64,000 nucleotides of DNA from Sphingomonas crusticola (GTDB lineage Bacteria > Pseudomonadota > Alphaproteobacteria > Sphingomonadales > Sphingomonadaceae), in NCBI RefSeq assembly GCF_003391115.1, contig NZ_QTJP01000001.1, forward strand, positions 496,001 to 560,000. Reading direction: 5' to 3'. A program made the translations under genes and the position numbers. Below the pieces are notes generated by a model, which saw nothing but the letters and a program-made list of their open reading frames with translations, was not told the origin of the DNA and did not search any database. This document shows, piece by piece, positions 30,602 through 39,529 of the stretch. Position 1 is the first letter of the stretch, and the number at the start of each line of letters is the position of its first letter.

Positions 30602-31870
30602 CTATACCGGCTGGTCGATCGATCCCGGCGGTTGGCTGAACCATTTCGGCCCCGCCTCCGTCATGTGAAAGCAATCCTCGAGCCGGACGCCGAACTTCCC
30701 TGGAATGTAGATGCCGGGCTCATTGGAAAAGCACATGCCCGGCGCCAGCAAAGTCGCCTCGCCACGAACCAGATTCACCGGCTCATGTCCGTCGAGGCCA
30801 ATGCCGTGGCCGGTCCGGTGCGACAAACCGGGCAATTTGTAGCCAGGTCCATAGCCGAACCCCTGGTATAGTTTCCGAACCGCGTCATCGACGCTTCCAG
30901 CCGGAACGCCGATGCGTGCAGCGGCAATCGCCGTCTGCTGACCCTGATGAACCTGATCCCATACCGTCCGCTGTTCCTTCGTGGCGGCGCCGAAGACGAA
31001 GGTGCGCGATACGTCGGATTGGTAATCCTCGACCGTGCACCCACAATCCATCAGCACAATTTCGCCGCGGTCCACGCGATGCACCGCCTGTGTGCCATGC
31101 GGGTAGGCTGCCGCCTCGCCAATCAGAGCCATGCTGAATTCGGGCGCACCGCCGAGCTTGACGGTGGCGGCGTCCATCAGTGCGCCGATATCGCGCCCGG
31201 TCATGCCTTTCTCGACGCGGGGGTGGACCCAGCGATAGGCAGCGATGGTAATGTCGGTCGCCCGCTGCATCAGCGCAAGTTCGGGCGCGGTCTTGATCAT
31301 GCGGCAACGGCGCACGATCGAATTGCCCGAGACGATCGAGGCGCCCGGCATTGCCCGCGCCAGCGCATCCGGAATGAAGAAGCGAACGCTCTCCTCAATC
31401 GCAATCGGCCTGCCCGCAAGCTTGCGGTCGCGCAGGAAGCCCGCAACCACCGCGAGCGGGTCTTCATCTTCCTGCCAGACACGCACGTCGGCCGGGATGC
31501 CGAGCGTTTCGCGCATCCGGGGTTCTTCGAAGAAGGGTGAAACGATGCACGGTTCGCCCTCGACCGGAAGCACCGCAAGCAGTGCGCGCTCGCTGCGGCC
31601 CCACCGTATTCCCGTGAAATATACCAGCGACGATCCCGGCTCGATCAGGACAGCGCCGATGCCGTTCGCCCGCATGAGGGATTGGGCGCGCGAAAGCCGC
31701 TCCGCCCGCTCGGCGCGGCCGATCGGCTTCACGCCGACGGTCATGGGCCGCAGTGTCGACAAATCGGGCTCGGCAGCGCGAACGATCGAAGAGAGGGGCA
31801 GAAGCGGCAGAGCCGCGGCGGCGCCCATCAAGGACCGGCGGCTTGGACCGAACGAGTGGGTGATATGCAT
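30602..31870 (-). CDS. exported M24 family metallopeptidase (Xaa-Pro peptidase-like)
   Basis: A 422-residue pita-bread peptidase. The N-terminus has a twin-arginine pattern (PSRRSLMG) before a hydrophobic run ending in VRAAE, so Tat export is likely. A creatinase N-domain (about 45-190) leads to the M24 core with metal ligands in LMDCGCTVEDYQSDVSRTF (two Asp), HGIGLDGHE (His), SNEPGIY and VRLEDCF (Glu). It probably removes or cleaves residues before proline from peptides. An in-frame ATG at 31936 overlaps the stop of the upstream hydrolase (TGATG) and would lengthen the Tat n-region; the start is therefore uncertain. Last gene of a four-gene operon. Confidence 0.88.
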   Translation of the reverse strand: MHITHSFGPSRRSLMGAAAALPLLPLSSIVRAAEPDLSTLRPMTVGVKPIGRAERAERLSRAQSLMRANGIGAVLIEPGSSLVYFTGIRWGRSERALLAVLPVEGEPCIVSPFFEEPRMRETLGIPADVRVWQEDEDPLAVVAGFLRDRKLAGRPIAIEESVRFFIPDALARAMPGASIVSGNSIVRRCRMIKTAPELALMQRATDITIAAYRWVHPRVEKGMTGRDIGALMDAATVKLGGAPEFSMALIGEAAAYPHGTQAVHRVDRGEIVLMDCGCTVEDYQSDVSRTFVFGAATKEQRTVWDQVHQGQQTAIAAARIGVPAGSVDDAVRKLYQGFGYGPGYKLPGLSHRTGHGIGLDGHEPVNLVRGEATLLAPGMCFSNEPGIYIPGKFGVRLEDCFHMTEAGPKWFSQPPGSIDQPV

Positions 31871-31935
31871 CGTCAAAGGATAGGCGCCGCCGCGCGCGCG
31901 GGACAAGTGCGAAGCGGCGGCACCTATGGCAAGCA

Positions 31936-32865
31936 TCAGCCGCCCAGGAATGTGTCAACCTTTTGCAGAAAGATCGCCGGCTGATCGATCATGATGAAGT
32001 GATAGGATCCTTCGATCCTCTCCGCCTTGCCGCGCGGCAAGGGCGCGAACGCCCCCGTATAGAGCGTGTCGAACATTTGCTGCGGCATTCCGCTCGTCGG
32101 GTCCCACGGATAAAGGATCGTCACCGGCACCGTTATCTTGGGGAGGTCCGGCCGGACGTCGGTCGTCATGTCGTCGTACAGCGCCGCTGCCACTACCTTG
32201 TAATCGGAGGCAGAAGCAGCGGCGATCGCGGCATCAGCCTCGGCATTGTGACTTTTGATCAGCCGAGCCATTTGCTGCGGCTCGGCCGCGGCATAAGCCT
32301 GTTGCGTGCCTGCGATGATCTGGTCGCGCAGCGCCGCAGCTTGCGGGGCGACCATGGCGACATTCGCCTGGGGCCCGAACATCATGCCGATGAAGGGCAG
32401 CGAATCCACGATCATGATCCGGCTGGCATCGCCCGGGTGATCGATAGCGAGTTTCATCGCCATGAGCCCGCCGAGCGAGTGACCGATCACGGCTGCGCCC
32501 TGCAGATGGTTGGCCGCGATATAAGCGTGGATTGCGGCGACGGTCGGCTCCAACACCGGTCCGCTCGCATTGCCGCCGGCGGGTGTGCCGCCAAAGCCCG
32601 CGACCTGCACGACATGGACCCGATGCGTCGGCGCGAGATGGCTGACGGCGGCGTCCCAGACATGCGCCGAACCGGCAAGCCCCGGAATGAGAATGATGTC
32701 GGGCCCCTTGCCTGTAACGGACACGGTGATCCGATCGGAGCCGGGCGCCGTAAACGGCACCGCCGCCGACGCGGCAAAATCGCGAGTGAATTTCCCCATG
32801 ATGCCGGGATGGATCAGTTGCACGCTGAGCAACGCCGCCAGGTAGATTTTGAAGCGAAAGGGCAT
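31936..32865 (-). CDS. exported or membrane-anchored alpha/beta hydrolase
   Basis: A 309-residue alpha/beta-fold hydrolase. The first 20 residues (MPFRFKIYLAALLSVQLIHP) look like a signal or anchor segment. The oxyanion region is ILIPGLAGSAHVWD, the nucleophile elbow GHSLGG near residue 130, an acid Asp is in LYPWDPTSG and the catalytic His in GSYHFIMIDQP. Substrate unknown. GGGAG is seven bases before ATG 32865. It lies 15 bases downstream of the XRE regulator gene and is probably under the same promoter. Confidence 0.88.
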   Translation of the reverse strand: MPFRFKIYLAALLSVQLIHPGIMGKFTRDFAASAAVPFTAPGSDRITVSVTGKGPDIILIPGLAGSAHVWDAAVSHLAPTHRVHVVQVAGFGGTPAGGNASGPVLEPTVAAIHAYIAANHLQGAAVIGHSLGGLMAMKLAIDHPGDASRIMIVDSLPFIGMMFGPQANVAMVAPQAAALRDQIIAGTQQAYAAAEPQQMARLIKSHNAEADAAIAAASASDYKVVAAALYDDMTTDVRPDLPKITVPVTILYPWDPTSGMPQQMFDTLYTGAFAPLPRGKAERIEGSYHFIMIDQPAIFLQKVDTFLGG

Positions 32866-32880
32866 GATGTTTCTCCCTTG

Positions 32881-33072
32881 TTAGACGTCTGAAAAGATGT
32901 GCTCGATTGGCAGATCGAACAGGCGGGCGATGCGGAAAGCGAGCGGAAGCGACGGGTCATATTTGCCTGTCTCGATCGCGTTGACGCTTTGGCGCGATAC
33001 TTCGAGCCGATCGGCGAGGTCCGCCTGGTTCCAGTCGCGCTCAGCGCGGAGGACTTTGAGACGGTTCTTCAT
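32881..33072 (-). CDS. small XRE-family transcriptional regulator
   Basis: A 63-residue single-domain helix-turn-helix repressor: MKNRLKVLRAERDWNQADLA, then LEVSRQSVNAIETGKYDPSL with the recognition helix, and LPIEHIFSDV at the end. This short type (YozG-like) is usually encoded next to a small membrane protein and represses its own operon. Here the start overlaps the membrane-protein stop by four bases (ATGA). The likely operator is the clustered CTTGTC/GACAAG motif upstream of the operon. Confidence 0.93.
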   Translation of the reverse strand: MKNRLKVLRAERDWNQADLADRLEVSRQSVNAIETGKYDPSLPLAFRIARLFDLPIEHIFSDV

Positions 33073-33464
33073 GCGCCCCTTACCCTCTGGACACAGGCGA
33101 CGAGGCCGAGCGCGGCAAACCAACCAACCGCGACGTAGAACATCGGCACATGCGGTACGCCCGCATCCTCCAGGAAGCCCCACAAGGTCGCGACCGAGAG
33201 CATGATGCCTGTCGCCCACAGCGACTGAACCGCGACCTGCATCCGGATATATTCGTCTTTCTCCTCGACGAGATAGCGTCCCATGATGGCGAAACAGGCC
33301 ATGACCGGCAGCGCGGGCAATGCTGCAAGCAAATAGCGTGTGGAGGGCGCTGCCGCGTCGAACAGCCGATGTTCGAATGCTATCATGATGATGTAGAGCC
33401 CCATCGCTGCTCCGATGCGCAGGTGATAGCGGCGTTGGGCGGGGTTGCTGGAATGTTGGCGCAT
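33069..33464 (-). CDS. small multi-pass membrane protein paired with XRE regulator
   Basis: A 131-residue protein with about four hydrophobic segments (AAMGLYIIMIAF, LLAALPALPVMACFAIMG, LWATGIMLSVATLWGFL, MFYVAVGWFAALGLVAC). A conserved acidic loop YLVEEKDEYIRMQVAVQSLW lies between segments two and three. Proteins of this kind often precede short XRE repressors; their role is not established. It is the first gene of the operon membrane protein - XRE - hydrolase - M24 peptidase. Confidence 0.85.
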   Translation of the reverse strand: MRQHSSNPAQRRYHLRIGAAMGLYIIMIAFEHRLFDAAAPSTRYLLAALPALPVMACFAIMGRYLVEEKDEYIRMQVAVQSLWATGIMLSVATLWGFLEDAGVPHVPMFYVAVGWFAALGLVACVQRVRGA

Positions 33465-33473
33465 GAAAGTTTC

Positions 33474-33535
33474 CTTGTCCTTATGACAAGGTAGCTTGTC
33501 TCACGCAGGGCGGCAGCCTGTCAAGTGTGCTTGTC
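33474..33535. promoter_or_regulatory. clustered CTTGTC/GACAAG operator array
   Basis: Five copies of a hexamer, CTTGTC (33474, 33495, 33530), its complement GACAAG (33485) and the near copy CCTGTC (33517), lie in 62 bases just before the membrane-protein start. The first three starts are 11 and 10 bases apart and alternate in orientation, forming two overlapping inverted repeats on one helix face. TTGACA-like -35 sequences occur within the array on the minus strand. This is probably the autoregulatory operator of the XRE protein. Confidence 0.6.
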
Positions 33536-33566
33536 AAAATGTCGTTGCTGCTTGCCTAATGCTAAT

Positions 33567-33598
33567 GAAGGCGCGGAACCGGTGGGTTCCGCGCCTTC
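33567..33598 (-). terminator. hairpin terminator downstream of recA
   Basis: Fourteen-base perfect arms GAAGGCGCGGAACC and GGTTCCGCGCCTTC with a four-base loop begin 24 bases after the recA stop. The strong GC stem fits a terminator, although the sequence after it (CATTAGC) is only slightly T-rich. Confidence 0.7.
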
Positions 33599-33622
33599 AA
33601 ACTCCAACAAAGACGATGATAT

Positions 33623-34693
<1,071 letters not shown>

Positions 34694-34747
34694 GTCCCAA
34701 GCCCTTGTCGCTAGAGGAAGTCTTTCGCACGTTCAACGCGTGAAGGC

Positions 34748-34776
34748 TTTGTACACGGAATGTTCCGCTAGAACAA
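34748..34776 (-). promoter_or_regulatory. predicted recA promoter
   Basis: On the minus strand TTGTTC (34771-34776) and TACAAA (34748-34753) are separated by exactly 17 bases and fit a housekeeping -35/-10 pair. The -35 overlaps the LexA box, so repressor binding would block polymerase. It lies about 55 bases upstream of the recA ATG. Confidence 0.65.
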
Positions 34777-34785
34777 GAGGAGAAC
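34771..34785 (-). promoter_or_regulatory. alphaproteobacterial LexA (SOS) box of recA
   Basis: GTTCTCCTCTTGTTC fits the alphaproteobacterial LexA consensus GTTC-N7-GTTC exactly. It overlaps the predicted recA -35 element, indicating SOS control. Confidence 0.85.
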
Positions 34786-34806
34786 TTCGTTCGTCGGCGA
34801 GCGCCG

Positions 34807-35169
34807 TCAGGAGGCGCGCGCCGGAATGGTGGCCAGGACGTTCTGCACGCCATCAAGTGTGAAGGGTTTGGCGAGCTGCAGCGCATCGGCATGGGCCGCC
34901 GGCGGCGGCTCGACATGACCGCCGCTTGCCAGCACGAACGGTATGTCGCGCGCCTTCAGCGCGTCCGCGACCGGCCAGCAGGCGCCGTCACGCAGATTGA
35001 CGTCGAGGATCGCGACGTCGAAGCCGCCCTCCTCCACCTTGACCAGGGCGCCGGCCACGCTGTCGCAGGCGCCGGCGAGCCTGTGGCCCAGCATATCGAT
35101 AAAATCCTCGATCATCATCGCGATGAGCGGTTCATCCTCAATGACGAGGACGGACAAGGGTTCGGTCAT
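34807..35169 (-). CDS. stand-alone response regulator receiver protein
   Basis: A 120-residue receiver with no output domain: IEDEPLIAMMIEDFI holds the acidic pocket, Asp56 in AILDVNL is the phospho-acceptor, and QLAKPF carries the conserved Lys. The sequence resembles single receivers that act with HWE-type kinases in alphaproteobacteria (LVIEDEPLIAMM opening). No kinase is adjacent. ATG 35169 with GGGG upstream is preferred to an ATG four codons earlier. It lies upstream of recA on the same strand but recA has its own promoter. Confidence 0.88.
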   Translation of the reverse strand: MTEPLSVLVIEDEPLIAMMIEDFIDMLGHRLAGACDSVAGALVKVEEGGFDVAILDVNLRDGACWPVADALKARDIPFVLASGGHVEPPPAAHADALQLAKPFTLDGVQNVLATIPARAS

Positions 35170-35269
35170 TCCGCGCCCCATAATGAGCCCGAAGGCGCAC
35201 GCCTAGATGGATTCGCCGTCCGAAACGAGATGGGACGGGCGCGGCCGGCCGCCGCGCCCGCGACCATGC

Positions 35270-37357
35270 TTACCAGACGAGCACCCGCTGCTCCGGCGTC
35301 AGGTACATCTTGGCGGTCGGCACCGGCTTGTATGCGTCGTACCAGGGCTGGAGGTTACGCACGATCCACGTACGCTGGACCGAAGGCGAATGCGGGTCGG
35401 TCAGCAGGCGCTGGCGCAAATTGGCCTCGCGATAGGAGCGGCGCCACACCTGCGCCCAGCCGAGATAGAAACGCTGGTCGCCGGTCATCCCGTCGATCAC
35501 CGGAGCTGGCTTGCCGTTAAGCGAGGCATGATAGGCGTCGAGCGCGACCGTCAGGCCGGCCAGGTCGGCCATATTCTCGCCCAGCGTCAGCGCGCCCTGG
35601 ACATGCATGCCCGGCAGCGGTTCGTATGCGTCATATTCCTTGACGAGCTTGTCGGTGAGCGCCGTGAAGCGCGTTACGTCCTGCGGCGTCCACCAATCGG
35701 TCAGGCGCCCGGTCTTGTCATATTTACGGCCCTGATCGTCGAAATGGTGGCTCAGCTCATGGCCGATCACCGCACCGATACCGCCGTAATTGACCGCCGG
35801 ATCGGCGTGCGGATCGAAGAAAGGCGGTTGCAGGATCGCGGCCGGGAAGACGATCTCGTTCCACACCGGGTTGGCGTAGGCGTTGATCTCCATCGGGGTC
35901 ATGCCCCACTCACGCCGGTCGGCGGGCTTGCCGAGCTTGCTCAAGCCATATTGCCAGTCGAATTCGTTTGAGCGCTTAACGTTGCCGTAGAGGTCGTCGC
36001 GGGCGACCGTCAGGCCCGAATAGTCCCGCCAATGATCCGGATAGCCGATCTTGGGCGTGAAGGCGGCGAGCTTGGCGCGCGCCTGCTGGCGGGTCGCCGG
36101 GTCCATCCAGGCGAGCGTCTGCAGGCGGCGATCCATCGCGGCGATGATATTCTTGACGAGCCGGTCGGCCGCTGCCTTGGTTTCAGGCGGGAAATATTTG
36201 GCGACATAGGCCTGGCCGACATCCTCGCCCATCGCATTCTTGACCAGGTCAACGCCGCGCTTCCAGCGCGCCTGGTTCTGAGGCGTGCCCGAAAGCGTCG
36301 TGCCTTCGAACCCGAAATTGGCGTCGACGAAGCGCCGCGACAGCCACGGCGCCGCCTCGTCGATCGTGTGTGCGAGCAGATAATCCTTGAGCAACGGCAG
36401 CGGTGCGTCAGCGATCAACTTGGCCGAAGCGATGACCGCACTGGGCTGCGCGACGAGATAATGATTGTCGCCGTTGAGGCCGGCGGCACCGAGATAGGCC
36501 GCCCAATCGAAACCGGGGGCGTTCTTGTCGAAGTCGGCGCGCGTCCAGACGTTGTAGGTCTTGTCGGAATCGCGGCTTTCCACGCGGGTCCAGTGGATCT
36601 GCGCGAGCCTGCCCTCGAAATCGACGATCGCCTGAGCGCGGGCGGCGCCATTGGGCTCGCCCGTCAGGCTGAACAATTGGGTAAGATAATCGACATAGGC
36701 CTTGCGGGCGGCGACGATCGGGGCGTCGGTCTTCAGATAATAATCGCGGTCGGGCAGACCCAGGCCGGACTGCGCGACCTGGATGGTCGGACGATCCGGA
36801 TCCTTGTCGTCGAGCGACACATAGGCCGCGATCGGACCGCGCACGCCGTTGCGCAGGGCAAGGCCGAGCGCACGGGCATAATCCGACTTGGAGCCGATCC
36901 CCTTGATCGCGGCGATATCGCTCTTGATCGGATCGAAGCCCTTCGCCTCGATCGCGTCTTCATCCATGAAGCTCGTATAAAGCGCGCCGATCTTGGAATT
37001 GGGATCCTTGGCAGCCGCATCGAGGATGCCGCGCGTGCGCGATACCGACAGATCGTCCAGCACCGCGAACGCACCATAATTGGAGCGGTCGGCCGGGATC
37101 TCGGTAACCTTGGTCCAGGTGCCGTTGGCGAAGGCGTAGAAATCGTCCCCAGGCGCGACGCTGCGATCCATCCCTGCCTCATCGAAGCCGAACGTGCCGA
37201 TCTGCGGCTTGTCCGCGCCAAGCGCAGCCTGCTGGCTCGCGACCGGGCCTACTGCGGCGCCGACCGGCTTCTTGGCATTTTCGGCAGGCGGCGCTGCGAC
37301 GGCGGCGGACAAAGCGAACATGCTGGCGGCAAGCAGGAAGAGAGACTTGGAAACCAT
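35270..37357 (-). CDS. exported M13 family metalloendopeptidase (neprilysin-like)
   Basis: A 695-residue peptidase with a signal peptide (LFLLAASMFALSAAVAAPP). The N-terminal M13 domain starts DRSVAPGDDFYAFANGTWTK; the zinc site is HELSH at residues 533-537 with the third ligand in ENMADLAG about 55 residues later, and NPVWNEIVFPAAILQPPFF is the conserved M13 segment. The C-terminus RVLVW is close to the usual RVW end. Predicted periplasmic, cutting small peptides. ATG 37357 is chosen over a TTG three codons earlier. A long leader with a palindrome and a promoter-like pair lies upstream. Confidence 0.94.
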   Translation of the reverse strand: MVSKSLFLLAASMFALSAAVAAPPAENAKKPVGAAVGPVASQQAALGADKPQIGTFGFDEAGMDRSVAPGDDFYAFANGTWTKVTEIPADRSNYGAFAVLDDLSVSRTRGILDAAAKDPNSKIGALYTSFMDEDAIEAKGFDPIKSDIAAIKGIGSKSDYARALGLALRNGVRGPIAAYVSLDDKDPDRPTIQVAQSGLGLPDRDYYLKTDAPIVAARKAYVDYLTQLFSLTGEPNGAARAQAIVDFEGRLAQIHWTRVESRDSDKTYNVWTRADFDKNAPGFDWAAYLGAAGLNGDNHYLVAQPSAVIASAKLIADAPLPLLKDYLLAHTIDEAAPWLSRRFVDANFGFEGTTLSGTPQNQARWKRGVDLVKNAMGEDVGQAYVAKYFPPETKAAADRLVKNIIAAMDRRLQTLAWMDPATRQQARAKLAAFTPKIGYPDHWRDYSGLTVARDDLYGNVKRSNEFDWQYGLSKLGKPADRREWGMTPMEINAYANPVWNEIVFPAAILQPPFFDPHADPAVNYGGIGAVIGHELSHHFDDQGRKYDKTGRLTDWWTPQDVTRFTALTDKLVKEYDAYEPLPGMHVQGALTLGENMADLAGLTVALDAYHASLNGKPAPVIDGMTGDQRFYLGWAQVWRRSYREANLRQRLLTDPHSPSVQRTWIVRNLQPWYDAYKPVPTAKMYLTPEQRVLVW

Positions 37358-37524
37358 TCGGGACAAACCTTATAAAATCGGCCTATTGCCAGCGGGTTAA
37401 CGCCTCTGCCGCCGCGCGCAAAGCCCCTTTCCCAAAGATTCGAGGGGCTGGATCTGCGTGCCGCTTAGCGGTCGTTTTAAAAAAAACACCAGATTCGAAC
37501 TTGATGGCACATTAGGGAGTGGCA

Positions 37525-37546
37525 TGCATGCGATATATCGCATGCA
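37525..37546. repeat. 22-bp perfect palindrome in the M13 peptidase leader
   Basis: The 22 bases 37525-37546 read the same on both strands, centred on ATAT and flanked by GCATGC-type arms. It lies between a predicted promoter and the M13 gene. It could be an operator, a hairpin in the leader RNA, or part of a small RNA. Confidence 0.6.
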
Positions 37547-37562
37547 GACCTGGTCGCGCCGT

Positions 37563-37591
37563 GTCGTACGCTATTTGCGTACATTTGTCAA
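37563..37591 (-). promoter_or_regulatory. predicted promoter with embedded inverted repeat
   Basis: On the minus strand TTGACA (37586-37591) and TACGAC (37563-37568) are 17 bases apart. An inverted repeat GTACGC-N5-GCGTAC (37566-37582) fills the spacer and touches the -10, so a repressor could act here. Transcription would run through about 200 bases of leader to the M13 peptidase gene, or make a small RNA ending near a T8 run at 37486-37493. Confidence 0.5.
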
Positions 37592-37649
37592 GGCTGCGGG
37601 CCAGGTCGGTTTATGTCGGTAAAGACCCGGCGTGCGTAGGCACGAAGGC

Positions 37650-38132
37650 TCAGCCGCGGTCGCGCATCAGGCGGGCCTGGTCGCGCTTCCAGTCGCGATC
37701 CTTCATCGTCTCGCGCTTGTCGTGCAGCTTCTTGCCCTTGGCGAGCGCGAGCTCGACCTTGGCGCGGCCGCGGCTGTTGAAATAGACCGCCATCGGAATG
37801 AGCGTCATGCCCTCGCGGCTGACGCCCGTGTGCATCTTCTCGATCTCGCGTTCGTGCAGCAGCAATTTGCGCGGGCGCTTGGGCTCGTGATTGAGGCGAT
37901 TCCCGTGACTATATTCCGGGATGTTGGCGTTGATCAGGCTGACCTGACCATTCTTGACCTCGGCATAGGCCTCCGCGATCGAGCCCTCGCCGAAGCGTAG
38001 CGCCTTCACCTCAGTCCCGGTCAGGGCAATGCCCGCCTCGAAGAAATCCTCGAGGAAATATTCGAAGCGCGCGCGCCGGTTCTCGGCGACGACCTTCTTC
38101 TTGTCGAATTCGGGGGGACGCGGACGGGCCAT
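37650..38132 (-). CDS. smpB: SsrA-binding protein SmpB
   Basis: A 160-residue tmRNA-binding protein required for trans-translation. [26 protein letters not shown] opens the OB-fold, [14 protein letters not shown] and [13 protein letters not shown] are conserved, and the basic tail ([21 protein letters not shown]) enters the ribosomal decoding site. Many alphaproteobacteria place smpB just downstream of dapA; here dapA is about 9.6 kb away. No ssrA gene was found beside it. Confidence 0.97.
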   Translation of the reverse strand: MARPRPPEFDKKKVVAENRRARFEYFLEDFFEAGIALTGTEVKALRFGEGSIAEAYAEVKNGQVSLINANIPEYSHGNRLNHEPKRPRKLLLHEREIEKMHTGVSREGMTLIPMAVYFNSRGRAKVELALAKGKKLHDKRETMKDRDWKRDQARLMRDRG

Positions 38133-38288
38133 GCCGGGGCGACGTAGGGAATGTTCGGGAAAGTTGCTAGGGTTCGCGGGTCAGCTGCCCCGCCGCCCCG
38201 TGTCAGGCCGTGCGAGAAGGCACAGGATCCCGTCACGAAGTCGATCATCACGCCGCGAGCGCGCACCAAATTCTCATCGAGCAGCCAC

Positions 38289-39257
38289 CTATCCTGCGGA
38301 TCCGAGCCAGTGGCGGCCGAATTGCCGGTCCAGTTCGGGCGGATCGATCGGCTCCAGCCCCGAACCGGGATAGAATGACGCTTCCCCGAAACGAGCATGG
38401 CCATCGACTTCGTATAGATCGATCCGGACGAAATCGAATCCGCGCCCGAGTGCCTCCGCACCGGCGATCATCTGCGTCAGCGAAGCGGGCGGGCGGATGT
38501 CGCGATCGCCATCCCGCCGCGAGAAGGGACGCCATGCCGGATCGAACAGAACCCAACGATGCCGCGTAGCGCGATCGAGATGGACCTGGATTGCGCGCAC
38601 CCGTCCATGGAAGACGAACAATTTGTAATCGATCGGCAAGTTAAGGCTGCTGCAAAGAAAAGGTTCGATCAGCAATCCGCGCGGCACGTCGCGATAGCCC
38701 CATTCGTCTAGCCAGCGCCCATACGGCCGCCGCATCCACGACGCTGCCATGCGACGCACTTTCGCCCAATCCTCTCCTTCATCGCGGACGAAGCATATCT
38801 GCCCGCAACCATGGCGCGACTTCAGCACGAAGGGTGGCGCGCAGGGCGGACGATCAGGCAGCGCGTTGCCGGACCATAAAGTCGGCGTGACCCACGCACC
38901 GCCAAGGATGTTGGCGACGGCGTGTTTGGCAGCGAGCTTGTCGATCCAGCGGGGGATGCGGCAATCCCGGTCGATCAGCTTGCGCCGCTGGACGAGTTCG
39001 GTGAACAGAAGCGGCGCGGCGAGCGCCAGCGGTCGCCGGTGTCGCCAGAGATAAGTCAGGTGCAGCCGCAGCCATGTGGCAATGGAGTTTCCCTCGTCTC
39101 GCCGGTCGGCAAACCGCAAGGCCGAAGGCAGAGGCAGCCGCAATGCGATTTGCCGGGAAGCGGTCTGCGCGGTGGCGGCCGAGAAGCTGGCCGTCGGCAA
39201 TGGCCGCTCGCGGGCCGCCACGGCGTCTTTAGGAGAAAGACGGCTTTGGTGCGGCAT
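38289..39257 (-). CDS. TupA-like ATP-grasp protein
   Basis: A 322-residue protein with the TupA-like ATP-grasp pattern: LHLTYLWRHRRPL, IPRWIDKLAAKHAVANILGG, PFVLKSRHGCGQICFV (nucleotide-binding Lys), LLIEPFLCSSLNLPIDYKLF and FVRIDLYEVDGHARFGEASF with metal-binding acidic residues. Relatives sit in polysaccharide and teichuronopeptide loci and are thought to link amino acids to carboxylates. No glycan genes are nearby. The first 65 residues are basic and unlike the family, and no Shine-Dalgarno precedes ATG 39257, so the start may be wrong. The 272 bases upstream (39258-39529) hold no convincing gene; an AT-rich spot near 39295-39310 may be its promoter. Confidence 0.82.
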   Translation of the reverse strand: MPHQSRLSPKDAVAARERPLPTASFSAATAQTASRQIALRLPLPSALRFADRRDEGNSIATWLRLHLTYLWRHRRPLALAAPLLFTELVQRRKLIDRDCRIPRWIDKLAAKHAVANILGGAWVTPTLWSGNALPDRPPCAPPFVLKSRHGCGQICFVRDEGEDWAKVRRMAASWMRRPYGRWLDEWGYRDVPRGLLIEPFLCSSLNLPIDYKLFVFHGRVRAIQVHLDRATRHRWVLFDPAWRPFSRRDGDRDIRPPASLTQMIAGAEALGRGFDFVRIDLYEVDGHARFGEASFYPGSGLEPIDPPELDRQFGRHWLGSAG

Positions 39258-39529
39258 GCGCTAGAAAGTGTTGCATTCGGGGGATGTTCCGACATCAAAA
39301 ATATAATCGAACGAGGATGCGGGTGCGCCACGACCGCGGCGTCGGAAACTATTCATGACCGCGAGACAAGCGAGGCGCTTGCAACGTTGCGACGTGCGGT
39401 TCCGTAAACTTCGGGACCGCCCCGCCGCGGACGGGCGCGCATGGACCGATGGCGTTTCATGTCGAGGCCGGACAGCGGGATCGGACACGAGGGTCAAGAT
39501 GCCGAGCCGCATGGAAGCGGTATTGCAGG

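Noticed and set aside
37367-37649. Possible ssrA (tmRNA) beside smpB
   Set aside because: A TTCGAA T-loop-like string is present but no acceptor stem, CCA end or tag frame could be built.
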